Below are positions 1 to 11,150 of a stretch of DNA of 64,000 nucleotides, piece after piece (position 1 is the first letter of the stretch; each line of letters starts with the position of its first letter). The notes under the pieces are model-generated. The model did no database searches. It was not told the DNA's origin and worked only from the letters and a program-made list of their open reading frames with translations. A program made the position numbers and the translations under genes. Source of the stretch: Zanthoxylum bungeanum (lineage: Eukaryota > Streptophyta > Magnoliopsida > Sapindales > Rutaceae); contig SKCR01001829.1 in assembly GCA_019454045.1 (NCBI GenBank), positions 1 through 64,000 of the forward strand, in the 5' to 3' direction.

Positions 1-2044
1 TAAACATATCGGCTATAGTATTATACCATCGGGTAAAACCGTAATGAAATACTTAAGCATTAAGTTTAATATTTACATGAAAGAGTACGGTGTTCTTTCA
101 TATGAGGACTCCTCCCGAGACACGTCAGTTAGACGGTGTGTCCAAACTAAAACCGAATTTTTGTTGGACGCGATAAGTTTTATCACGAGTCGCTTTGAGC
201 TATTGTTTCCTTCAATAGGATATGTATTAACAGTGCAAAACTTATTTAGAATAAGGTTCCATGAAAATCTGTTTGACAGATGTCATATAGGATATGAACA
301 AGGAAGAAACGGGGTTTCTCATTCCTGATAATTTGGGTATGCCAGGCATGACGTTTGGATGATACCAAACTAAAAGACCCAAATTGGATAAGTGCCAATA
401 TAGGTTTTCCTAAGGGAAACCTTAAGTATAGTACTTGTAAATCTCACATGAGAACAATGTGATTGTTGCTCACCATGCGGTTTTCCTGAGAGGAATACCG
501 ATATGCAGTGGTCAGTGGGAGGATAGTGATACTCGATGAAATCGGAGTAATACTATTCAAGGCACGAGTCCTTAATGGAACACAAATAGTTCATCAATGA
601 TGAATCTATACCATTAATCTTCAAATACACAAGAACTTCGTAGATCAGATAGAGTCAGAAAACAACCTAGGGTAGGGGTTTCTGATCTAACCTCATAAAG
701 ATGTCAATCTTATGGAGGTGTACCATCCGACTACGTTTTGAGGAAGTGATTCGAGTATCGACTCCCTATTATGGCAAAGTGCCATGAGTCCGAAATGGAT
801 TCCATGTATAACACTATTTTGGATACTAGTTGTTGTACCACAAGGCATTGTGCCTATTGGTACATTAAACGTCTTCAAGGAAGACATACATGGATGGCAA
901 CATACCAACGTACAAAGCTAGGCTTTTGACGAAAAAGGTAATAACGTTCAACCTTTTACCTGTTGCCATGGTAAATCCATTTTGAAGATGCTTGTTGATA
1001 ACTGTATATTTCATTTATGAAATATGTCAGTTACAAATCAAAATCGCTTTCCTGAAAAGGAAACCTTTTGGAGAATGTTTATAACATTCTGACAATTTTG
1101 TATAACCGACAAACAAGGTTTGCGGATTATTCAATCAATCCATGTTTGGATTGAAGCAAGCATATGGTTCTTGGAACTGACGTTTTGAAATAATCATAAT
1201 GGTTTATGATTTAACTCAAAACGAAATAATTCTTGTGTATATGAGGAGGTTAGTGGGAGAGCTCACTAACAGTAAAATTCCCATAAAACAATTGGTGAAA
1301 GCTTGGCTTTCATAGATATTCTTTCAATAGAAATTCTCCGTAGAATTCCAGGGAGTAACAACCTTTATTCGAGGAATAAAGATCTACTGGGATAGATTTG
1401 GAGTTGTTAACACTCTCTGGGAATTGTACATTTAAAATGTACTTGTATTGGTGTCTCATACGCTTCGAGCATATGGAGTCACAATCGGGTCAATCCAAGT
1501 GATAGTCACTGGATTGAAGTTAAGAACATCTGTTAGTATCTCTGAGAACTAAAGATGCTATCTTAAACTATGGAGAAGGAGAACTTGAGTGACTGGGATC
1601 ACTGTAGCAAGTTTCCAAACAATTAAATACTACGGTACTATAAAGTTTGAACACCGGGACAGTGAGCTGGAAATCTTCCAAGCAAGATAACTGTTGCCGA
1701 ATAGACAACAAATGCAGATTCTTGCTGCAGTTGCTGAGGCAGCAATAGAAGTCTTTTGGGTCGAAAATAAATCTAATTAGATTAGATATAGTTCTGTTAG
1801 CGGCTGAGCTAGGCGTCAGCACAGACTAAGGAATTAAAGGTCTCCTCGACGATCCAGATATATACTTCTATATCATCTGATTCATTCAGATCATACATCG
1901 TGGCGATGTGATGATCGTGTAAATCGCGTCAGACGATAATTAAACAAATCCGCTGACGAAAACCTTTCCTCAGCAATTTGAGTGAACCGTACATAGTTCG
2001 GGTGTGGGACACTTGAGTGACTGGCTATGTGCCAAGTGGGAGAT
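1..2044 (+). pseudogene. Cop1-a: decayed Copia gag-pol remnant (integrase to RNase H)
   Basis: Remnant of the pol region of a Ty1/Copia element, read on the plus strand and cut by the window start. Short recognisable peptides lie in order: integrase/RT-side text in the first 700 bases, an ESEMDSMY-like motif of the Copia RT entry near 786-810, then RNase H-like text at about 1500-1930. Stops and frameshifts are too frequent for any product. Compared with the open pol of Cop1-c, the stretch between the IYRD-like motif (near 1385) and the SRYQADPGDSHW-like motif (near 1480) is missing. The same decayed text, with the same gap, occurs at 59930-61976 almost base for base. It ends in the PPT and 3' LTR, so it belongs to the same insertion as that LTR. 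Confidence 0.85.
2034..2044 (+). promoter_or_regulatory. Polypurine tract of Cop1-a
   Basis: AAGTGGGAGAT sits immediately before the TGTTGG start of the 3' LTR. This is the plus-strand DNA primer site of the family. Identical or near-identical tracts precede the 3' LTRs of Cop1-b, -c, -g and -h. Confidence 0.85.
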
Positions 2045-2347
2045 TGTTGGACAAAATGACCCATAGCGTCACTATTTGCACAGATCATTGTGTTGTTGTA
2101 GCAAATTAACTATGTGACAAAGAAATTTCACTCTCATCATTTGTGATTAGATCACCATAGATATATAAATGAAGAGAGGTCCCTATGATTAGTTCCTGGA
2201 TTGAGATGATATGAGACAGTATCGGTCCCCGAATGATTAATCATTAAATATCCCTAGCCGGAGTATTATCGAGACTGGACATCGATAATGCGGAATAGGC
2301 TAGTATTGCACTTGTGTGCGTTGTGAGGGCACAACGGCATAGTTCTC

Positions 2348-2357
2348 ATATATATAA
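2348..2357 (+). promoter_or_regulatory. Putative LTR promoter TATA box
   Basis: TATATATAAG about 305 bp into the LTR, just after the conserved CATAGTTCTCA motif. The same AT box appears at the same place in the other Cop1 LTRs, for example 54441-54450 and about 62281-62290. If it is used, transcription starts about 30 bp downstream and the palindrome array lies in the RNA leader. The start site is inferred. Confidence 0.5.
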
Positions 2358-3099
2358 GTGTTGGAGACTTATGCAAGTGCGATAGGAGGTCGTGTTTCAC
2401 CGATGGTACGGGAAACAGCTTCGCTCTGGATAGACCCTTCGGAATCCCATTGGTATTATGACTATGTGTCTATGAGAGAGCCGAAATCAAGGTAGGTGTG
2501 TATAGTCTTAACCTGAGACTTGCATCGCTAATACTTACGATAATCGATAAACTTTGGTTTTGGTGGTAGGGGACTTTAAACAGGTTCTGAGTACACCACT
2601 TCTGGGTTTATCAGAGAGTCGTAGTGTATTGGATGTGATGTCAAGACGGAAGTATCACTCCAGTCATAGTGGAGATGATGTCACGCAGGATACGGTATTA
2701 GTGCTCTTAAGTGCTGCGCGGCCATCGGGATATTATGACAAGGTCATGTATATCCGATTATAGAGACTAGTTACCAGACATCTGACATGTGCTTCGTACA
2801 GGGCAGACACTTATCCAGCCCCAGGCCTAGCACGTGACTATCCGATACTGGGCCGATATGCACAATACAATTGTATACTACGCTTGATACAGATCTTAAT
2901 ATTCTTATAAGAATATTACCGGAGAATTGGGAAGACTTGGTGCTTTGCTAGAAGTCGACCTTGTCTCGTAATCGGTAGAACGTAGTACTTGGTACGTACG
3001 TGATTCGGATACTCCGACGACCGTATTTATTACGCAACATATCCGGGGATCTCATGGGTCGCTTCCCAAAGATTCACCGATGACGTATGACTCGCACTT

Positions 3100-3406
3100 A
3101 TATTAATCTGGGATTAATATGATGAGAGAGAGAATTAATCTTGGATTAATTGCGGAGAAACTTTATCTTGGATAAAATGCCTTATTAGGAGAGAGATAAC
3201 TATTAATTTGGAATTAATCGATAAAATAATATATTCGATATATTATTAAACGAAATTAGATTTCGACGCGGAATTAAAATCGTATTTTAATTCGGGCAAA
3301 GAATTAATTTGGAATTAATTCATTAGCGATCTGAATATAATTCCGCTAGGCGTAATTATTTAATTCTCGTCGCGACGGAAATTCGTTAATTCGGAATTAG
3401 CGAATT
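3100..3406 (+). repeat. Array of short palindromes (hairpins) in the Cop1 LTR
   Basis: Consecutive short inverted repeats with tiny loops, such as ATTAAT/ATTAAT around CTGGG, about 10 bp arms ending near 3310 around TGG, and a terminal stem at 3382-3406 around TCG. The other Cop1 LTRs carry the same series: about 7400-7705, 15145-15450, 22421-22705, 39208-39505, 43155-43460, 46050-46360, 51125-51440, 55190-55500 and 63030-63345. Position in the LTR (about 1.05-1.36 kb) is constant. Role unknown; a structured RNA leader is the simplest reading. Confidence 0.8.
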
Positions 3407-3977
3407 TGGGCCCGAAAGTGTTTGCGGAAACATTCGTATTTTGAAACGGGTGGAATCCGCAAATCACATCGCGATATCTCATTACTTGACACGAATAGAT
3501 GATGGATGTATCTAGACACATTTGTGGGATGATACATTGTCTCTATTCTCAATGTGAGATAATGATGGCATATGATGAATTTTCCTTTGGAGGGAAAACC
3601 TTTCACGGTTTTTGAAACAAAAAGAACAAGAAAATTGAAAAGGCAAACTCTCTCCTCTTCTTCTCCTCTCTTCTCTCACGCCATTTCTGGTTTTCAAGGG
3701 GCAGTGAACTGCCGAACAGAACAAAAGGAAATGGAGGGAAGCAAGTGTGTTTTGTGGCAAAACAAGAGTGCTAGCACACTCCGGGATCATGCCAAGGTGA
3801 TAAGGGAAGTATACCCATGAGCAAGGAACGTTTTGATGAAGCTTGGAGCTCGTTTTTCTTTGATCAAAATGGAGCAAAACAGAAGCACAAACTGCTGCAG
3901 TGGGCGCACATGAGCAGTGGGCAGTGAGCAAAATTTCAGTTCGTTTTTGTTGCCAAATCGTCTCTCAACCGCTCGAT

Positions 3978-3985
3978 GTAAGTAT
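3978..3985 (+). promoter_or_regulatory. Conserved splice-donor-like site near LTR end
   Basis: GTAAGTAT preceded by GAT, 75-83 bp before the LTR terminus. The same motif (GTAAGTAT, or GTGAGTAT in two copies) is present at the equivalent place in each Cop1 LTR whose end is preserved. It fits the plant 5' splice-site consensus. Use as a donor is inferred only. Confidence 0.5.
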
Positions 3986-4060
3986 TCCGCACTTCCGTCG
4001 TTGTATTTGCTTATGATTCATGCTTGAGTTTTGATCTTGGGACCTCTAGAAACTCCAACA

Positions 4061-4854
4061 AAAAGAGGTTAGACCTGAGGGCACCTTTTATTTATTATCT
4101 TTTGTTTCTTTTATTTATTACCTTTTCGTTAATTTTTGTTTATTTTAATATATTATCGCATGAGAGTCGTTTGAGGCATGATGTGATTGTTGGATGAGCG
4201 GGATATGTGTTCCCTTTTGTGGTATATCGGATGGAATCCCGGACGTAAATTCCGTAGCCGAAACCGAATGGACGGTAGTACGATTTGTACTAGGGATACA
4301 ACGCCACGTACCACTTAAGAGACATATGTTTCGTTCCATCAAAACTTGTATTTGAGCATGATATAGTTTGTAGGTTATTTATCTATTGTTTAAAGCATGA
4401 TAATGTTTGTTTTATGCATGATAGGTTGCTTAGTTTATGTTTATATTCAAATAGTTATTTATTTATTTCAATTAAATGGTTTGATATGCTCGTTGTGTTC
4501 TATTGTGTGTTTACCGTTTAATGATTTACTTTCCAAGCATGTAAACTTAGATTAGTAGTTACTCTTATGAATGCATATAAGATCTAGGACATTCTTTAGC
4601 ATACACCTTGAATATATTCGGTCAGTTTACTGCACAAATCATATCATCACAAGTGATATAAGTAAGGGACCATTCCGAACCCAACGGTTTGAGGTCTTCC
4701 CTTACGAGGGGTGAGTGCGGCCTTAAATCTTTGTCCCAGTTCACACTGGGTGGCGACTCCATGTTATATCTCCGGTCTAGTTCACCACGAGCTATTCCGT
4801 ACTCCCAACTAGGCCGCGAGCCTAGAACAGCGTCGCCGATTTCTGTGTCCTACA
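4061..4854 (+). mobile_element. LL1 LTR tail fragment
   Basis: The 3' portion of a long LTR from element family LL1. It aligns with 18693-20524: the opening AGGTTAGACCTGA, a block around GGACGGTAGTACGATTTG (about 4270), and a closing block starting near GGGACCATTCCGAACCCAACG (4665). It ends CCTACA, the expected partner of the TGTAGG start. It lacks the 178-bp triplication and most of the middle seen at 19024-20280. The left side was lost or displaced where Cop1-a ends; the right side abuts Cop1-c pol. Confidence 0.8.
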
Positions 4855-5064
4855 CTTGTGTATATAAGAAGGTTAATGGGAGCGCAATGACATTCATTGT
4901 CCTTTACGTTGATGATGTATTGCTTATTGGCAATGACATTCCCATGTTAACATCGGTGAAAGCTTTGCTTTCATTAAAATTCTCCATGAATGATCTGGGA
5001 GAAGCAGCCTTTATTCTAGGAATAAAGATCTACCGGGATAGATCTAGAAAGCTGATTGGACTCT
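4855..5064 (+). pseudogene. Cop1-c reverse transcriptase fragment (split by insertion)
   Basis: Open segment of Copia reverse transcriptase containing the catalytic YVDD box (codons at 4905-4916) followed by a GNDIPML, FSMNDLGEA and ILGIKIYRD series typical of Copia RT. The frame continues exactly at 20525 after removing the LL1 insertion and one copy of its target duplication: LIGL before the break and SQSMYIDK after it. The N-terminal half of pol is absent, replaced on the left by an LL1 LTR tail. The segment is far better preserved than the pol of any other Cop1 copy here. It is not functional as it stands. Confidence 0.9.
5060..5064. repeat. Target-site duplication of LL1 (left copy)
   Basis: ACTCT immediately left of the LL1 5' LTR; the matching copy is 20525-20529 immediately right of the 3' LTR. 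A five-base duplication is normal for LTR retrotransposon integrase. It proves that 5065-20524 entered as one unit into Cop1-c. Confidence 0.9.
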
Positions 5065-6105
5065 TATAGGCACTGCACTTTTTGCATATAAGTCCCTATG
5101 ATGAGTCTCATTTGGAGACACTACCTTTTATGTCACGGAAGTCACGGGAAACGGACGTCGGACGGGGAAATTCAGAACAAGTATATCACCAGATTCATTT
5201 CACAAGTTCATTGTCTTCGTTTGTGATGCGTTCGTTGTTCGTTCGAATGTCAAGCAGATTGTGGGCGTTCGTGTAGCGTTCGAAGAGGCGTTCGAACGGT
5301 GTCGGTATTTCTGGTTTTGCTGCTAGCCTCACACCCAAGCCCAATTAGCCCACCAAACCCCATAAAACACATCCAAATTAATAAAACACATATTTAACAC
5401 ATGGTGAAATTAAATAAAATCTAAAAATCACATACCAAATTAAAAAAAATATCAAATAAAATCATGCATAATTAAAATCAATCAACAAATATTATATGCC
5501 TAAACAAAACAAATTAAATATATCATATTCCTAATCTAGCCAAGACATGTCCCCCAATCAAATATTAGACTTTCCTTGTGAGACACCAATTGATTCCTTC
5601 CTTTTCAAACAAGGAGAAACCCTAGCTCTTTACCTATAAAAGAAACCCAAAACCAAGACACTTCCCCCCTAGCACATTGATACAAACCACAAAAATTCTG
5701 CAAGGCATTGACACCCTAGCTCATTCACACAGAAAACTCCTAGTTCATTCACACAAGAAACACCCAAGCTCATTGACACAACTCTCCATCACTCTCAATA
5801 ACCGAAAATCACAGACCAAGGAACTCCCATTGCCTTGACCAAAACATATCCCGAATAGCCCCCTTTACCTCACCAAAACAGTCCCCAAATACACCAAGAA
5901 TAGTAGCCTAAATACAGTAAACGTAGTGACCAGAAAACGTCACCGAAAGAACAACGAAATACAGTAAAAAAAAGCAGCAAAATAGGGAGAACGACCACTC
6001 AAAACAGTGAGACAACGAATGAGAGCAGTGAACTAGTGAACCGGAGGAGTTGCAGAGTGTTAGCCCTTCCGACGATCGTGTATCGTACATCCGAGAGGTG
6101 ATGTC
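5065..6105 (+). mobile_element. LL1 5' LTR, partial
   Basis: Aligns closely with 17682-18692: the start (T[A/G]TAGGCACTGCAC), a GTTCGAACG-rich stretch at about 5215-5300, an AT-rich A-strand region at 5340-5560, and a common end GAGAGGTGAT. After 6105 similarity stops, whereas the 3' LTR continues to 20524. The missing 1.8 kb points to a deletion across the LTR and internal region. Short open frames in it on either strand are not credible genes. Confidence 0.8.
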
Positions 6106-6534
6106 TACATGTTCGAACCATTTTCTTAAATGATAATAAAGACGTTCATTTCGCTGAATCTCTTCTGCAATATGAGTATATTTGAGAAAAGCATTCAACC
6201 TTGGTACCATGAAATTCAGTGATGTTTAGAACACGGGGAGTCCTCGGAATAAGCAAGCAGAAAGGACAGGATATCCATTCAGAAATTGGGAAATGGGGCA
6301 GTGAGAATATCAGACTTGGAAGGGAATTAGTTCACCGAGCCGATCAACGTAGACAGATTGAAGCAGTGGCTTGCCTGAGGAAAACAAGACTGAGCAGTCA
6401 ATAAGAGAATTGGCAGAAGACCTAACCCGACGGGATAAGAACATTCATGCATGCATACACGTAACAAGCTAATCAGAAACGGTGAAAATCACAGTATCGG
6501 ATTTGGGTGATAATCCCAGGGATGAGGCCCATTT
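6106..6534 (+). other. LL1 internal remnant, no recognisable product
   Basis: Follows the truncated 5' LTR. A 61-codon frame at 6219-6404 is basic and polar but shows no domain I know; a 100-codon frame on the minus strand runs back into the LTR and is not credible. The segment leads into the tandem repeats, so it is probably the 3' end of the internal region left after deletion of gag-pol. Confidence 0.5.
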
Positions 6535-6708
6535 TATTTTGAGTTTTTGGTATGGCACTCTGGGGGTGAGGCCTACATAAGCATCAACATCAGTCTTGCC
6601 GGGTATGGCACTCTGGGGGCAAGGCCCACATTAGTTTCAGTATCAGTCTTGCCGGGTATGGCATTCTGGGGGTGAGGCCCACATCATTATCAGTAGCAGC
6701 CTTGGCGG
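6535..6708 (+). repeat. 52-53 bp tandem repeats, left part
   Basis: Three units, each carrying a GTATGGCA(C/T)TCTGGGGG core (cores near 6550, 6603 and 6655) followed by GAGGCC and CAGTATCAGTCTTGCCGG-like text. The run is interrupted at 6709 by Cop1-b and resumes at 16499, which shows that it was one tract before that insertion. Confidence 0.85.
6704..6708. repeat. Target-site duplication of Cop1-b (left copy)
   Basis: GGCGG here against GCCGG at 16499-16503. Other units of the interrupted tandem repeat read CTTGCCGG, so GCCGG was the original target and the left copy has one substitution. Confidence 0.8.
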
Positions 6709-8752
6709 TGTTGGTTTCTATTAAGGTCCCAAGATCAATTATAAGCATGAATCATGTGTGAATAACAATCAAAGAAGTTGCAGAATACTTACATCGAACG
6801 GTTGAGCGACGCGGCAAGCAACGAAACTCCAAAAACTGATCAGTGGTTTGGCGTGAACTGCAGTTTGTGCTCACTGGTTTTGGCTTCGTTTTGGGTCATT
6901 CGTCAAGCTCCGAGCTTCGTCGAACGATTCCCGGCTCATGGGTGGACTTCCCTATCACCTTCGCATGTCTCGTAAGTGTGCTAGCACTTGAGATTTTGCC
7001 ATAAAATCCCACTCCAAGCTTCCTTATCTCACGGCAAAAACAGATCAGTGAGGTATTTTGTGCCCCTTAGGCGTGAGGAGAAAAATGAGAATGGAGAGAG
7101 AGAGTTGTTTTTGGTTTGAGAAATTTGTGTATCTTATACACACATGTGAATTTCACATGCATTTCAGTTGAATTTGGCTTTCAAAAAGCAAACCATTAAA
7201 GCTATAAATGGCACCAACCATACACATTACTTCCATCAATCATGAATAGTGACTTGCGTCAATCACTCAAAGTGAAAGACATCCATCACTTGATTGATGA
7301 ATGATGTGACGCTAGATGCGACTAGCGATTTGACGCCTGATTTGACGTGCCGCACTCGAATTTGAACTGCGAATGCGCTCACAAATAATCTCGGGCTCGA
7401 TCGCTAATTCCAAATTAACGAATTTTCCGTTGCGTCGTAATTAAATGATTACGCCTAGCAAAATCACTATTCATGTCGCTAACGAATTAATTCTAAATTA
7501 ATTCGTTGGCCCGAATTAAAATCTAATTTTAATTCCGCGTCGAAATCCAATTTCGTTTAATATATCAAATATATTGATTTCTCGATTAATTCTAAATTAT
7601 TCGTTATCTCTCTTTAATGATATTTTATCCCAGATAAAATATCTCCGTAATTAATCCCAGATTAATTTTCTCTCTCTTCTAATTAATCCCAGATTAATTT
7701 AGAGTGTGAGTTATACGTCATCGGTGAATCTTTGGGAAGCGACCCATGAGATCCCCGGATATATTGGCAGTAAATTCGGTCGTCGGACTATCCGAACACG
7801 TAAGTACCAAGTACTACGTTTATACCGATTTACAAGACAAGGTTGGCCTCTAGAAAAGCGCCATGCCTACCCAATTCTCCAGAAATATCCTTACAGTAAT
7901 AAAAGATCTGTATCAGACATAGTATACGTAGTATTGCGTATTTCTGTCCAGTATCTAATGATCATGTGCTAGGCCTGGGGCTGGAATTGTGTATGCCCCA
8001 TACGAAGCACATGTCGGATGTCTGGTGACTAGTCTCTATAATCGAATAAACCTGACCTTGTCATTTTATCCCGATAGCTGCAGCATTTAAGAGAACCAGT
8101 CCCGTATCCTATGTGACCATCATCTCCATATGACTGGAGTGACACTTCCGTCTTGACATCACACCCAACACACTACGATTCTCAATATACCCAGCATTGG
8201 CGTGCACAGAACCTGTTAAAGCCCTGGACGACCGCAACCAAAGTATATTGATTGTCGCAAGTATTAGCGGTGCAAGTCTCAAGTTAAGACCAAATACACC
8301 TACCCTGATTTCGGACTTCCGTAGACACATAGTCATACTACCAATGGAATTACGATGGGGTCTATCCAGAGCGAAGCTGTTTCCCATACCATCGGTAAAA
8401 CATAACCTCCTATTACACTTGCATGAGTATCCTATACCCAAATATATGAGAACTATGTCGTTGTGCCCTCACAACGCGCACAAGTGCAATACTAGTCTTT
8501 TACGCATTTATCGATGTCCAATATCGACAATGCTCTGACTAGGGATATTTAATTATTTATCCTACGTGGACTGATATTGTCTCATATCATTCTCCATCCA
8601 GGAACAAATCATAGGGACCTCCTGTCATTTATACATCTAGGTGATCTAATCACAAATAATAAGAGTGCAATCTCTTTTGTGACATAGTTAATTTGTACAA
8701 CAACACCATGACCTGTACAAATAGTGACGCTATGGGTCATAATTGTCCAACA
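6709..8752 (-). mobile_element. Cop1-b 3' LTR
   Basis: Plus-strand text runs TGTTGGTTTC to GTCCAACA. It holds the palindrome array (about 7400-7705) and, near its left edge, the reverse complement of the splice-donor-like motif (AATACTTACATC near 6783). It is the 3' LTR because the reverse-complemented PPT follows directly on its right. Confidence 0.9.
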
Positions 8753-8763
8753 ATCTCCCACTT
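8753..8763 (-). promoter_or_regulatory. Polypurine tract of Cop1-b
   Basis: ATCTCCCACTT on the plus strand, the reverse complement of AAGTGGGAGAT, directly abutting the 3' LTR. Confidence 0.85.
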
Positions 8764-11150
8764 GGCCTATAGCCAGTCACTCGAGTGCCTTACACCCGAA
8801 CTATGTACGGTTGGCTCAAACTGCTAAGAAAAGGCTTTCGCCATCGAATTTGCATGATTATCGTCTGATGCGATTTATACGATCATCACATCGCCACGAT
8901 GTATGATCCGTATGAATCAGATGAATATCGAATTATGTATTTGGATCGTTGATAAGACCATTAATTCTTTAGTCTGCGCTACAGCCTAGCTCAGCTGCTA
9001 ACATAATTATATCTAATCTAATTAGATTTATTATCGACCCAAATGGCTTCAATTACCGCCTCAGCTGTAGCAATTACCCGCATTTGTTGTTTATAAGGTA
9101 ACAATGTCTTGCTTGGAGGATTTCGAGCTCACTATTCCGTTATTCAAACTTTGTAGTACCATTTGTGACATTTAGTCGTCTTTATCGGTTAGGAAACTTG
9201 CAACAGTGATCCCAGTCACTTCAAGTTCTCCATCTCCATAGTTTAAGACAACATCCTTAGTTCTCTAAGATACTAACGAATGTTCTTAACATCAATCCAG
9301 TGACTATCAGTTGGATTGGCCTGTTTGTGAATCATATGCTCAAAGCGTATGAGACACCAGGTCGCGTACATTTTTTAATGTACGATTTCACAGAGAGTTT
9401 TCTCGAAAGCCAAGCTTTCACCGATAGTTTATATGGGAATATCATTTCCCAGAAATGACATATTTTCATTATTTTATAGGACAACCACTGTCAGTGCGCT
9501 CCCACTAACCCTCTTATATACACAAGAATCATTTTCGTTTTGAATTAAATCATAAACCATTATGATTAAATTAAAACGATAATTCTAAGAACCTAATGCT
9601 TGCTTCAATCCAACATAGATTGAATAACCTGCAAACCTTGTTTGCTTGTTATTGTATGACAAAACCGACAGGATGTTGCAAACATCCTCCAAAAGATTTC
9701 CTTTTCAGGAAAGCGATTTTCCCATTAAGCTGACATATTTCATAAATGAAATACGCAGCTTTAGCAAGCATTATCCAAATGGATTTACCGTGGCAACAGG
9801 TAAAAGGTTGAATCATAATCAACACAATGTTGATAACGATACCTTTCCGCTATAATAACCTAGCTTAGTACGTTGGTATGTTGCCATCCATGTACGTCTT
9901 CACTGAAGACTTATATTACCAATAGGCACAATGCCTTGCGGTACATCAACTAGTTTCCAAACATAATTGATATACATGGAATCCATTTCAGATTCATGAC
10001 ACTTTGCCATGATAGGGAGTCGATACCTTGTATCACTTCCTCATACGTAGTCAGTTGGTATAACTCGAAAGATTGACATCTTTTATGAGGTGAGATCAGA
10101 AACCCATACCCCAGGTTGTTTACTGACTCTCTCCGACCTACGCGGTTCTTGTGTATTCGAAGATTATTGGTAATAGTTTCATCCTTGATGAACTATTTTG
10201 TGTTCCATTAGGATTCGATTCCTAGAATAGTATTACTCTGATTTTCATCGAGTTTTACTATCCTCCCATTTACCACTGCATATCGGTATTTCTTTTAGGA
10301 AAAACGCATGGTGAACAACAATCTAATTGTTCTCTTGTGAGGTGTATAAGTACAATACTTATGGTATCCCTAGGATAACCTACAATTGGCACTTATCCAA
10401 TTTGGGTTTTAGTTTGGTATCATCCAAACAAATGCCTAGCATCCCAAATTATCAGGAATGAGAAACCCAGTTTCTTTCCTGTTCATATCTAATATGAAGT
10501 CTGTCAAACAAATTATTATGGAACCTTATTCTAAATAAGTTCTTGCACTGTTTATGCTTATCCGTTGAAGGAAATGGTAGCTCAGAGCGACTCATGATTA
10601 ACCTTATCATGTCCAACAAGATTCGGTTACTCATTTCGGACACACCGTCAAACTGAGGTGTTCCGGGAGGAGTCCTCATTTGAAAGAATACCATACTCTT
10701 TCAAGTATATTAGAAACTTATTGCTTAAGTAATTTCCATTACGGTCTTACCGTGACGGTTTAATACTTTAGCCGATCTGTTCGTCTATTTTATGTCGAAA
10801 CTTTAAAAGTTTCCGATTTGTGTTCTTCAAAAGAAACACATAACCATAACGCGATGCCACATTCGTATAGGTCACGAAATATTCATCTCCACCTCTAGCC
10901 TAGCTAGACATGGGCCCACTTGCTTCACTATGAACTAGGGCTAACAGATCAGTGGCATTTACAGTTTTACCAAGTAAATAGTGTTTTAGGCACTTTACCC
11001 AATAAACTAGATTCGTAGACTTTATTTGATTGGGATCAAATTAGTCCGAGTACCCACTCTTCGAAAGTGTGGATATACGAGTCTTGTTTAATTGTGTCCC
11101 AGACAACAATACCACAATTATTCTATTCTGATCAAATCAGTTTGAGCTAT
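8764..11150 (-). pseudogene. Cop1-b decayed pol
   Basis: Minus-strand counterpart of 1-2044 and 59560-61976. Landmarks read on the plus strand include the reverse of the RNase H end next to the PPT, the motif around 9290-9350 (target of the shared pol deletion), the run around 9690-9790, and the integrase-like stretch at 10830-11000. No frame is open for more than about 80 codons. It shares the deletion between the IYRD and SRYQADPGDSHW regions with the other copies, showing the loss predates transposition. Confidence 0.8.

Larger units (their letters stand above)
2045..4060 (+). mobile_element. Cop1-a 3' LTR
   Basis: A 2,016 bp LTR starting TGTTGGACAA and ending CTCCAACA, so it has the expected TG...CA termini with short inverted ends. 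The start is fixed by the PPT and the end by alignment with the LTRs that are followed by a primer-binding site (40199/40201 and 56143/56145). It holds a TATA-like box near 2348-2357, a palindrome array (3100-3406) and a splice-donor-like GTAAGTAT near the end (3978). Short open frames inside are not supported as genes. The right flank (AAAAG) is LL1 LTR sequence, so the element is probably inserted into LL1. Confidence 0.9.

Noticed and set aside
3512..3931. 139-codon minus-strand open frame
   Set aside because: It lies within the Cop1-a LTR, has no recognisable domain, and equivalent frames are broken in the other LTR copies.
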